Positions 1 through 5,439 of a DNA stretch of 5,439 nt are shown here, piece after piece; position 1 is the first letter of the stretch, and each line of letters begins with the position of its first letter. The notes beneath the pieces were generated by a model. The model had not been told where the DNA came from. It saw nothing but the letters and a program-made list of their open reading frames with translations, and searched no databases. This stretch comes from Comamonadaceae bacterium. Its GTDB lineage: Bacteria; Pseudomonadota; Gammaproteobacteria; Burkholderiales; Burkholderiaceae_C. Position numbers and translations under genes: made by a program. Location: the NCBI GenBank assembly GCA_947452325.1, contig CANGCZ010000122.1, forward strand, positions 1 to 5,439, read 5' to 3'.

Positions 1-1
1 C

Positions 2-1132
2 TGGCTCAAGGAGCAATGCCAACGCCCGGACCTGTCGAACACTTTGAAAGATGAACTGTCCGGCTCGCTTGAATTTATCCACTTCGCCTGTACCAGCGAA
101 GACATCAACAACACCAGCCATGCGCTGCAACTCAAAGCCGCGCGCGCTCAAGTGCTATTGCCCGGCTTACAGTCTGTGGCCGACAAGCTGCGTGACATGG
201 CACACGCCTATGCTGCGCAAGCCATGCTCAGCCGCACCCACGGACAAACGGCCAGCCCGACCACGGTAGGCAAAGAAATGGCCAATGTGCTGGTTCGCCT
301 GGAAACTGCCATGTCACGGGTGGCAAATGTCCCGCTGCTGGCCAAAATGAACGGTGCGGTCGGCAACTTCAATGCACACGTGTCAGCCCGTGCAGACTTT
401 GATTGGGAAGCATTTGCGCGCCGCGTGATTGAAACCACCGACACGCCTGCAGCCGCTACAGATGCATTGGGTCTGGGTTTGACGTTTCAGCCCTACAGCA
501 TACAAATCGAGCCGCATGACTACATGGCCGAGTTGTTCGATGCCGTGGCCCGCAGCAACACCATACTCATTGATTTGTCGCGCGACATCTGGGGCTATGT
601 GTCGCTGGGTTATTTCAAGCAACGCTTAAAGGCAGGTGAAATCGGCTCCTCCACCATGCCGCACAAAGTCAACCCCATCGATTTTGAAAACGCGGAAGGC
701 AATCTCGGTTTGTCCAACGCGCTGCTGCGTCACCTGAGTGAAAAACTGCCCGTCAGCCGCTGGCAGCGCGATTTGACCGACAGCACCGTGCTGCGTAACA
801 TGGGCGTGGCGCTGGGCTACGCCGTACTAGCGCACCAGTCACTGTTGCAAGGTTTGAACAAACTTGAGTTGAACGCTGAGGCATTGAACGCAGACCTGGA
901 CAAGGCCTGGGAAGTGCTGGCAGAACCCATACAAACCGTGATGCGCCGCTACGGTGTCAGCGGGGCTTACGAGCAACTCAAAGAAGTCACGCGCGGTCAA
1001 CGTGTCACCCGCGAAGACTTGCACGGTTTGATTGTGAAGCTCAGCATTCCTGAAGCAGAAAAACAGCGTTTATTGGCTCTCACCCCGGCTACTTATATCG
1101 GGCTGGCGGCAAGCTTGGCCAAGCGCGTCTAA
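2..1132 (+). CDS. purB: Adenylosuccinate lyase PurB, 5' end missing
   Basis: Adenylosuccinate lyase acts twice in purine synthesis: it releases fumarate from SAICAR to give AICAR, and from adenylosuccinate to give AMP. It is a cytoplasmic homotetramer of the fumarase/aspartase superfamily. The frame is open from the left edge, so the gene starts outside the window; the TTG at 44 is internal. Alignment from memory to the 456-residue E. coli enzyme puts the first visible residue near E. coli position 100. Visible family motifs are TSEDINN (codons about 101-121), SRTHGQ at about 230-247, whose His matches catalytic H171 of E. coli, and GSSTMPHKVNP at about 644-676, whose first Ser matches catalytic S295. 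The stretch LPVSRWQRDLTDSTVLRN and the end TPATYIG are also typical. A net 12-residue insertion relative to E. coli lies near 434-472. The gene ends with TAA at 1130-1132 and converges on the DUF3717/DUF1289 gene. Identity is very secure. Confidence 0.97.
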   Translation, partial: WLKEQCQRPDLSNTLKDELSGSLEFIHFACTSEDINNTSHALQLKAARAQVLLPGLQSVADKLRDMAHAYAAQAMLSRTHGQTASPTTVGKEMANVLVRLETAMSRVANVPLLAKMNGAVGNFNAHVSARADFDWEAFARRVIETTDTPAAATDALGLGLTFQPYSIQIEPHDYMAELFDAVARSNTILIDLSRDIWGYVSLGYFKQRLKAGEIGSSTMPHKVNPIDFENAEGNLGLSNALLRHLSEKLPVSRWQRDLTDSTVLRNMGVALGYAVLAHQSLLQGLNKLELNAEALNADLDKAWEVLAEPIQTVMRRYGVSGAYEQLKEVTRGQRVTREDLHGLIVKLSIPEAEKQRLLALTPATYIGLAASLAKRV

Positions 1133-1153
1133 GCCAAGGACATTCGCGCTTTT
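1121..1153 (+). terminator. Weak candidate terminator hairpin at purB stop
   Basis: AAGCGCG (1121-1127) and CGCGCTT (1145-1151) form a perfect 7-bp inverted repeat around a 17-base loop. The right arm runs into a short T run (1150-1153). The stem spans the purB stop codon, the expected place for a terminator on the + strand. The long loop and only four Ts make it weak. The second arm pair described in the findings suggests it may fold as a pseudoknot instead. On the - strand the hairpin is not followed by Ts, so it would not stop the opposing transcript. Confidence 0.3.
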
Positions 1154-1163
1154 AGGTATCTTG

Positions 1164-1628
1164 TCACACAGCGCCTGTTGCTTCAGGCGCGGGGCCAGGC
1201 ACCACGCCCTCCGCAGCCCGCTCTGCATAGCGGTTAAAGCGCCAAGACGAGCGCGACAAAGTGATGCGCCGCCACACGTGGCGTTTGGCCCCCGGGCTCA
1301 TTTCGGTCCAGTACTGCACCTCTTCAAAACTGCGGCCGCAACCTTTGCAAATCGGGTCGCCCTGGCTGGTCGAACAAATCGCAATACATGGGGTGTCCGG
1401 GGTGGTGTCGTACCAGGCGCGCCAGGCAGCATAGGCCTTGGATGGAAAACCTTGTTCAGCGGCCTCGTCCTGGCGGTGGTAAATCATCAGTGCATACACC
1501 TCGGCCAGCGCTCGCAACTCAGGTGCCAGTGTCACTCCGTCTGGCGAGGGTTTCAAAGCGCGCCAATGGTTGATGGCCGCTTCAATGTCGGTGATGTGTA
1601 TGCTTTGCGGAGCCATGTTGCCACTCAT
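1164..1628 (-). CDS. DUF3717-DUF1289 small protein, coupled to M48 protease
   Basis: This is a 154-residue protein of unknown function, probably cytoplasmic because no signal peptide or membrane segment is visible. The N-terminal part (about residues 12-55) contains ITDIEAAINHWRA and LAEVYALMIYHRQ, which I recognise as the DUF3717 pattern. The central part (about 80-122) resembles DUF1289: CIAIC, then CKGCGRSFEEV, then W-x-E-M. Four cysteines at 81, 85, 94 and 97 (C-x3-C-x8-C-x2-C) could bind zinc or an iron-sulphur cluster, which is inference. The tail (123-154) is basic and then rich in Ala, Gly and Pro. The chosen ATG (1626-1628) overlaps the protease stop as ATGA, and no Shine-Dalgarno sequence is visible upstream, so translation probably depends on coupling. 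A second ATG at 1614-1616 would give a protein 4 residues shorter, also without a clear ribosome site. A role alongside the upstream protease is suggested only by the overlap. Confidence 0.88.
   Translation of the reverse strand: MSGNMAPQSIHITDIEAAINHWRALKPSPDGVTLAPELRALAEVYALMIYHRQDEAAEQGFPSKAYAAWRAWYDTTPDTPCIAICSTSQGDPICKGCGRSFEEVQYWTEMSPGAKRHVWRRITLSRSSWRFNRYAERAAEGVVPGPAPEATGAV
1171..1190. repeat. Perfect 7-bp inverted repeat in gene 3' end
   Basis: GCGCCTG (1171-1177) and CAGGCGC (1184-1190) pair perfectly around a 6-base loop, inside the last codons of the DUF3717/DUF1289 gene. Neither strand has a T run after it, so it is not a canonical intrinsic terminator. It could protect the mRNA 3' end or assist Rho-dependent termination, but neither is shown. 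The repeat itself is certain; a function is not. Confidence 0.55.
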
Positions 1629-3175
1629 TTGTTGGGTTGCAGCAATTCGCGTCGCTTGGCCTCAAGCGCTCTTATCCGCGCATCGATGATGGACGCCTCT
1701 TGCTGGCCGCCAAGATCCAACTTGCCTTGTTGTGTCAATTCACGCGCCAGCGACTGGGCGGCGCGCAAGCGGTCGATGGCGGCGACTTCGTCCCAGCGCA
1801 CGGCTTTGGCTTCGGCTTCGGCACGCAATGCGCGCAAGGCTTGTCCACTTTGCGCATAAGCATAGGCCATCGCGTCCCATGCCAACGCATCCCTGGGATG
1901 GTCCGCCAACCACAGTTGCAATTGGTCACCGGCTTGCTCTATCCCATCCGCTTTTTTAGACGCGATACGGCATTGCACCTGTAACAACAAACGCGCACGG
2001 GAGGCAGGCATGCCATCCAACAACTTCAAACACTCTGCATGTCGGCCCAGTCGTCGCTGCGTATCCGCTGCCAGCCAGCGTGCGGCGCGAAAGCCTTGCG
2101 GGTCATTTGCACTCAAAGTCAACAACCGGTTCATCGCCAACACGGCTTTGTCTGCTTGTCTTTGCTCGGTGTAAGCCATGACTGCTGCATACAACAAGCC
2201 CGCTTGCTGGGTGGGCGAATTGTCGGTGTTCGTTTCCTTTTCATAGGCCAGCACCAGATCCTGAATTTCTTCAGCACGCTTGCTCATCAATGCGCGGGCC
2301 CGGGCTTGCATCAAAGCGTGCACCATGGTCAGAGGAAGTGCTTTGGCTTCTGTGACTTGGGTGCCCATGCGCGCCTGCATATCGCCTATGCGCTCGGTGG
2401 TCAAAGGATGGGTGCGCAGATAAGGGTATCCGCCGCTGTCATTCAAGCGTGAAGCCATGGCGAGTTTTTGGAACATGCCCACCACCCCCTGCGGTTCGAA
2501 GCCTGCGTTGGTCATCACGGCATAGCCCAGACGGTCTGCTTCGCGCTCCATGTCTCTTGAAAAATTCAACTGGGTTTGTGCCACCGTTGCCGTACCGCCC
2601 ATGATCATGGCATTGGCCGCATCCGGGCTTTTGCTGGCCGCCAGCACGCCCAGCATGATGCTGGCGATCATCCACGGCGTTTGTCTGCCCTGGCTGTCTT
2701 GCATGCGAGCGATATGGCGCTGGGTCACGTGACTCAACTCATGCCCCATGACCGCTGCCAGTTCATCGCGGCTGGTGACCACGGCGATCAAGCCCAAATG
2801 CACGCCCATGAATCCACCAGGCAAAGCAAACGCATTGACCGAACGGTCGCGCACCAGAAACAGATTCCAGCTGAAACTCTCATCCAGTTCAGGAGTCAAA
2901 TTGCCCAGTTGCCTGGCTGATTCTTTTAAAGGCTGCCAGATATCCTGCAAATAATCCACCAGCACCGGGTCGTCCAGGTAATCCGGGTCAGGCATGATTT
3001 GGCGCATGATGGCTTCACCCAGTTTGCGCTCCTGGGGCACACTCATGCTGTTGCCGTCGCCTATGTGCGGCAAACGTGCCGGCTGGGTTTGCGCCTGCAC
3101 AGCGCTCACGCTGAATAAGCCTGACAGGGTCAGGACACAGACCAGGGAAGAGGAACGGCTGAGGGTGTTTTTCAA
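1625..3175 (-). CDS. BepA-like periplasmic M48 metalloprotease with TPR-type C-terminus
   Basis: This is a 516-residue zinc metalloprotease of family M48, close in layout to E. coli BepA (YfgC, about 487 residues), which degrades or helps assemble outer-membrane proteins such as LptD. Residues 1-28 form a Sec signal peptide: a basic start, a hydrophobic core LVCVLTLSGLF, and likely cleavage after AVQA. There is no lipobox cysteine at that site. The protease domain covers about 45-275. HELSH at 145-149 gives zinc ligands H145 and H149 with catalytic E146. E210 in the EREAD motif is the expected third ligand, and H256 in THPL matches the regulatory His246 of BepA. Residues about 285-490 are Ala-rich helical repeats, consistent with tetratricopeptide repeats. 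A charged helix ends the protein. The start is uncertain: TTG (3173-3175) gives a sensible signal peptide but has no Shine-Dalgarno sequence, and the frame stays open up to a stop at 3212-3214. The stop overlaps the next gene by four bases (ATGA). Confidence 0.92.
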   Translation of the reverse strand: MKNTLSRSSSLVCVLTLSGLFSVSAVQAQTQPARLPHIGDGNSMSVPQERKLGEAIMRQIMPDPDYLDDPVLVDYLQDIWQPLKESARQLGNLTPELDESFSWNLFLVRDRSVNAFALPGGFMGVHLGLIAVVTSRDELAAVMGHELSHVTQRHIARMQDSQGRQTPWMIASIMLGVLAASKSPDAANAMIMGGTATVAQTQLNFSRDMEREADRLGYAVMTNAGFEPQGVVGMFQKLAMASRLNDSGGYPYLRTHPLTTERIGDMQARMGTQVTEAKALPLTMVHALMQARARALMSKRAEEIQDLVLAYEKETNTDNSPTQQAGLLYAAVMAYTEQRQADKAVLAMNRLLTLSANDPQGFRAARWLAADTQRRLGRHAECLKLLDGMPASRARLLLQVQCRIASKKADGIEQAGDQLQLWLADHPRDALAWDAMAYAYAQSGQALRALRAEAEAKAVRWDEVAAIDRLRAAQSLARELTQQGKLDLGGQQEASIIDARIRALEAKRRELLQPNK

Positions 3176-3199
3176 ATGGGCAAGGATAAACCGTATGAT
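3171..3199 (+). promoter_or_regulatory. Candidate sigma70-type promoter for moaC
   Basis: The -10 box TATGAT (3194-3199) matches TATAAT at five of six positions. It lies 17 bases after TTCAAA (3171-3176), which matches TTGACA at four of six. Transcription would begin near 3206, leaving an untranslated leader of about 70 bases before moaC. The -35 box overlaps the start codon of the divergent protease gene. The assignment rests on sequence match and position only. Confidence 0.45.
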
Positions 3200-3277
3200 C
3201 AGTGCAAGATGTTACCCCTGCGCCGTTCTGTTGAGCGCGGCTGCGGATTTCAAGCTTTGATTCACCAGGTTTTTCGC

Positions 3278-3751
3278 ATGTCTCTCACCCATTTTGATGC
3301 CCAGGGCCAGGCCCACATGGTCGATGTCGGCCCCAAAACCAGCACCCACCGCATAGCGGTTGCCTGCGGCGACATCCTCATGCTGCCAAGCACATTGGCC
3401 TTGATTGAAGCCGGCACCGCCAAAAAGGGGGATGTCATAGGTATTGCCCGCATCGCAGGCATACAAGCCGCCAAAAAAACCTCAGACCTGATTCCCTTGT
3501 GCCACCCGCTGGCACTGACACGCGTGGCCGTGGACTTCTCCAACCACCACGACCCGGCCCGCGTCAGCTGTACCGCCACCGTCGAAACCCATGGCCAAAC
3601 CGGTGTGGAAATGGAGGCGTTAACCGCCGTGCAAGTGGCCTTGCTGACTATTTATGACATGTGCAAAGCGGTAGACAGAGGCATGACCATCAACGGTGTG
3701 AAGTTGATGGAAAAGCATGGTGGCAAGAGCGGGAGTTTTGTCGCCGACTGA
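3278..3751 (+). CDS. moaC: Cyclic pyranopterin monophosphate synthase MoaC
   Basis: MoaC works with MoaA in the first step of molybdenum cofactor synthesis, converting 3',8-cyclo-7,8-dihydro-GTP to cyclic pyranopterin monophosphate. It is a cytoplasmic hexamer. The 157-residue product has near-normal family length. Visible motifs are AHMVDV near the start, RIAGIQAAKKTSDLIPLCHPL (about 58-78, with C75 and H76), GVEMEALTAV (109-118), and YDMCKAVDRGM, where D127 and K130 match catalytic D128 and K131 of E. coli. GGKSG lies near the end. The start at 3278 was chosen because MSLTHFDAQGQAHMVDV lines up with the E. coli N-terminus, and AGG (3267-3269) sits 8 bases upstream as a modest ribosome site. 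The same frame is open back to ATGs at 3209 and 3176, but that extension does not resemble MoaC. The gene diverges from the M48 protease gene and converges on the pilin gene. No other mo genes are present in the window. Confidence 0.95.
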   Translation: MSLTHFDAQGQAHMVDVGPKTSTHRIAVACGDILMLPSTLALIEAGTAKKGDVIGIARIAGIQAAKKTSDLIPLCHPLALTRVAVDFSNHHDPARVSCTATVETHGQTGVEMEALTAVQVALLTIYDMCKAVDRGMTINGVKLMEKHGGKSGSFVAD

Positions 3752-3769
3752 ACCCCGTATCCCTGCCAG

Positions 3770-4282
3770 TCAGCGGCATTCAGACGGCGCAAATTTGGCC
3801 GCCAGCGTTGGCGCTGCCGCCAAAGTGATGCCTGTGGGTGCGCTGGCATCTTTTGCCATGCAACGCCATGCCACTGCCGCCTGGTCTGGGACGCTGAACT
3901 CAGCGGTGGCGTCCGGCAAGGCGGTTGCCGCACTGCTGGTACCGGTGTAAGGCACCAAGAGCAAGGTGCCGTCACCGGCAATTTTCTGCGTGGTAATGGT
4001 GATCACGCCGGTTGCTGGATTGATGGCTAAGCTTTTGATATTGGCAGTGGCAGGCGGTGATGTAAATCCGGCGCCATAACCGTTGGTCGACGAGGTACCG
4101 CTGTTGAACACATCTTGCACCTGTGTTTTGGCCACCCCTGCCAGGCTCAGGCCCTCGCTGACCCGGGCTCTGACGCTGTAATCTTGGTAAGCAGGAACCG
4201 CCAGTGAGGCCAGAATGCCAATGATGGCGATGACCACCATCAGTTCGATCAAAGTAAAGCCGTTTTGTTGATGTTGTCGCAT
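3770..4282 (-). CDS. pilA: Type IV major pilin (PilA-like prepilin)
   Basis: This is a 170-residue type IVa prepilin, the structural subunit of pili used for twitching, adhesion or DNA uptake. The leader MRQHQQNG is cut after G8 by prepilin peptidase. The mature protein begins with F9, which would be N-methylated, and has the conserved Glu at mature position 5 (E13). The hydrophobic helix FTLIELMVVIAIIGILASLA serves as membrane anchor and pilus core, followed by the usual VPAYQDYSVRARVSEG. The globular part has a Ser/Thr/Gly-rich stretch (about 61-80) and beta-strand-like sequence (TGVITITTQK, GTLLLVPY). C141 and C169 likely form the C-terminal disulphide of the D-region, with the protein ending one residue later. 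The start at 4282 is well supported by AGGAG 5 bases upstream and by the leader length. The gene follows terC by 90 bases and could be expressed alone or by read-through. The symbol is by family; other pilins may exist in the genome. Confidence 0.93.
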   Translation of the reverse strand: MRQHQQNGFTLIELMVVIAIIGILASLAVPAYQDYSVRARVSEGLSLAGVAKTQVQDVFNSGTSSTNGYGAGFTSPPATANIKSLAINPATGVITITTQKIAGDGTLLLVPYTGTSSAATALPDATAEFSVPDQAAVAWRCMAKDASAPTGITLAAAPTLAAKFAPSECR

Positions 4283-4372
4283 GTCTGCTCCTGTGGTGAA
4301 TGGGAGCTGAGATTTTTCGGTCCGTGGCATACAGTTTGTGAATGTGTGGCTGGCTAAAACTTTGACAAGCGC
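4283..4372 (-). other. terC-pilin intergenic leader, no clear promoter or terminator
   Basis: This 90-base spacer lies between the terC stop and the pilin start. I looked on the - strand for a sigma54 pattern (GG-N10-GC), known for some pilA genes, and found none. TTGTCA (revcomp of 4363-4368) resembles a -35 box, but the sequence 16 to 18 bases downstream matches TATAAT poorly. No hairpin followed by Ts closes terC. An 8-base palindrome AAGCGCTT (4367-4374) touches the terC stop. Whether the pilin has its own promoter cannot be told from sequence. Confidence 0.4.
4288..4292 (-). promoter_or_regulatory. Strong Shine-Dalgarno site of the pilin gene
   Basis: AGGAG on the - strand lies 5 bases before the ATG at 4282. 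It decides this start over the longer open frame reaching to 4330 and fits high expression of a major pilin. It is the strongest ribosome site in the window. Confidence 0.85.
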
Positions 4373-5074
4373 TTAAGCCGTCTCTTTTTCATTGGGTGTG
4401 CGCGTCACAAACAAGGCCATCCACCGGTCTGAGAACAAAACCAGCAAAGCGCACACGCCGGGCACCAGCCAATGCAGCCAGGTCAAATGGCTGATCAGGT
4501 GCGCGACCAGCACATCGCTGATCAATGTTTCGCCTGCCACCCAGCCAATCAGCGCGGCACCCAGCCGGATGATGATGGGAAAGCGGGTCATCAAACCGAT
4601 CATGAGCGAACTGCCGAAGATGACCAGGGGAATGCTCAAGCCCAAGCCTATGGTCAACAACAACAAATTGCCTTTGGCGGCAGCGGCCACACCGATCACA
4701 TTGTCCAGACTCATCACCAAGTCGGCGATCAAAATCGTGCGAATCGCGGCATACAAGTTGTGATGGGTTTTGGCGTCTTCTTCGCTTTCTTCTTCCTCGT
4801 TGAGCAATTGCGTACCAATCCACAACAACAGCAAGCCGCCGATGATTTGCAACATCGGCCAGGCCATGAGTTGCACCGCCACCACCGTGAGCGCAATGCG
4901 CAAGACCACCGCAAAACCTGAACCCCAGGCAATCGCTTTGCGCTGCTCTTCAGGGCGCAAAGAGCGCGCGGCCATGGCAATCACCACCGCGTTGTCACCC
5001 GACAGCACGATGTTGATCCAAACGATTTTGAGCAGGCCGATCCAGAAATCAGGACCGACGACAAAGTCCATCAT
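4373..5074 (-). CDS. TerC-family integral membrane protein (YjbE-like)
   Basis: This is a 233-residue polytopic inner-membrane protein of the TerC family. Relatives such as E. coli Alx and B. subtilis YceF/YkoY have been linked to manganese export or to metal loading of exported enzymes; the substrate here is inferred. About seven hydrophobic segments are visible, near residues 9-32, 50-69, 71-91, 108-131, 137-160, 168-190 and 199-216. The two family signatures are present as a pseudo-repeat: NIVLSGDNAVVIAMA (21-35, acidic D27) in the first segment and DLVMSLDNVIGVA (118-130, D124) in the fourth. A loop at 92-106 carries seven acidic residues followed by two histidines. The start codon directly follows the sucD stop (TAA then ATG) and a second ATG comes next in frame. 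The only ribosome-like sequence, AAGG, is about 11 bases upstream, so translation may be coupled to sucD. Length is normal for short TerC proteins without CBS domains. Confidence 0.92.
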   Translation of the reverse strand: MMDFVVGPDFWIGLLKIVWINIVLSGDNAVVIAMAARSLRPEEQRKAIAWGSGFAVVLRIALTVVAVQLMAWPMLQIIGGLLLLWIGTQLLNEEEESEEDAKTHHNLYAAIRTILIADLVMSLDNVIGVAAAAKGNLLLLTIGLGLSIPLVIFGSSLMIGLMTRFPIIIRLGAALIGWVAGETLISDVLVAHLISHLTWLHWLVPGVCALLVLFSDRWMALFVTRTPNEKETA

Positions 5075-5439
5075 TTACAGCATGGCCTTGAGCAGCTTGC
5101 CCATTTCAGACGGGTTGCGAGTGACTTTGAAGCCGCACTCTTCCATCACGGCGAGTTTGGCTTCTGCCGTGTCAGCGCCACCGCTGATCAAGGCGCCGGC
5201 GTGGCCCATGCGTTTACCGGCAGGCGCGGTGACACCGGCGATGAAACCGACGATGGGTTTTTTCATGTGGGCTTTGCACCAGCGGGCGGCTTCGGCTTCG
5301 TCCGGGCCACCGATTTCGCCGATCATGATGACGGCGTCGGTGTCGGGATCGTCGTTGAACGCACGCATGACATCGATGTGTTTCAAGCCGTTGATCGGGT
5401 CGCCGCCGATACCGACTGCGCTGGACTGGCCCAAGCCGA
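5075..5439 (-). CDS. sucD: Succinyl-CoA synthetase alpha subunit SucD, 5' end missing
   Basis: SucD is the alpha subunit of the TCA-cycle enzyme that converts succinyl-CoA to succinate with formation of ATP or GTP, in complex with SucC. Only the last 121 or so residues are in the window; about 170 N-terminal residues, including the CoA-binding part, lie beyond the right edge. The visible part is the ligase domain: QSSAVGIGGDPINGLKHIDV, then AVIMIGEIGG, PIVGFIAGVTAPAGKRMGHAGA and a C-terminus ending LLKAML. The His codon at 5201-5203 in GHAGA is the phosphorylated active-site histidine (about H246 in E. coli). The frame continues unbroken to the edge, so the TTG codon at 5432-5434 is internal. 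sucC is expected just upstream, outside the window. terC follows without a spacer. Confidence 0.96.
   Translation of the reverse strand, partial: GLGQSSAVGIGGDPINGLKHIDVMRAFNDDPDTDAVIMIGEIGGPDEAEAARWCKAHMKKPIVGFIAGVTAPAGKRMGHAGALISGGADTAEAKLAVMEECGFKVTRNPSEMGKLLKAML

Noticed and set aside
1802..1830. Short repeated GGCTTCGGCTTCGG tract
   Set aside because: On the coding strand it encodes a small Ala-Glu repeat in a helix of the protease C-terminal part. It is too short to count as a tandem-repeat locus.
1161..1859. A 232-codon open frame on the + strand antisense to the DUF and protease genes
   Set aside because: The translation is rich in Arg, Cys and Ser with no recognisable domain, and it opposes two well-supported genes with clear motifs. 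It is a shadow of GC-rich codon use.
3176..3277. N-terminal extension of MoaC from ATG at 3176 or 3209
   Set aside because: The extra 34 or 23 residues do not resemble MoaC, and the protein already aligns with E. coli MoaC from the Met at 3278. The extension overlaps the candidate promoter.
3200..3277. Molybdenum cofactor riboswitch in the moaC leader
   Set aside because: The leader is only about 70 bases and lacks an obvious long multi-stem fold like the known motif. Only short GC pairings are visible.
3794..3824. Hairpin near the pilin 3' end (TTTGGC with GCCAAA, and CAGCG with CGCTG)
   Set aside because: It lies inside codons for the Ala-rich pilin C-terminus, has an internal loop and no T run, and alternating Ala codons easily produce such pairing.
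4362..4390. Perfect TTGACA on the + strand downstream of terC
   Set aside because: No -10 box follows at 16-18 bases, and it would drive transcription antisense to terC without a gene to serve.
4392..4921. Open frames on the + strand opposite terC (123 and 149 codons)
   Set aside because: The translations are low-complexity (Gln/His-rich or Lys/Pro-rich) reflections of the membrane-protein codons, while the - strand frame carries both TerC signatures.

Overview
The window looks like an ordinary chromosomal segment of a betaproteobacterium, most likely order Burkholderiales and probably a Comamonadaceae-like freshwater or soil organism. The reasons are moderately high G+C, a DUF3717-DUF1289 type small protein (a combination I associate with Burkholderiales), and a sucD-terC-pilin gene run that I recall from that group. 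This placement is inference from protein resemblance and gene order; no database search was possible.

Layout from left to right. (1) The 3' three quarters of purB (adenylosuccinate lyase) runs on the + strand and enters from the left edge. (2) Two genes on the - strand form a translationally coupled pair: a BepA-type periplasmic M48 metalloprotease (1625-3175), then a small DUF3717/DUF1289 protein (1164-1628) whose ATG overlaps the protease stop codon as ATGA. This pair converges on purB. (3) A 102-base divergent spacer (3176-3277) holds a candidate sigma70-type promoter for moaC (cyclic pyranopterin monophosphate synthase, + strand, 3278-3751). (4) moaC converges, with only 18 bases between stop codons, on a type IV major pilin gene on the - strand (3770-4282). 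(5) Upstream of the pilin on the same strand are a TerC-family membrane protein (4373-5074) and the 3' end of sucD (succinyl-CoA synthetase alpha subunit), which leaves through the right edge. The sucD stop and terC start are directly adjacent (TAAATG).

Functionally the window mixes core metabolism (purine synthesis, TCA cycle, molybdenum cofactor), envelope quality control (M48 protease), metal-related membrane transport (TerC) and surface appendages (pilin). The visible units are the protease-DUF pair and sucD-terC, with the pilin 90 bases downstream behind its own strong Shine-Dalgarno sequence. No RNA genes, mobile elements, CRISPR arrays, insertion sequences or broken genes were seen, and no stretch over 300 bases lacks a gene. 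I found no convincing new biological system. The points most worth a second look are the coupled DUF3717-DUF1289 protein of unknown function, a possible pseudoknot/hairpin across the purB stop codon, the compact moaC/protease divergent start region, and a 12-residue insertion in PurB.
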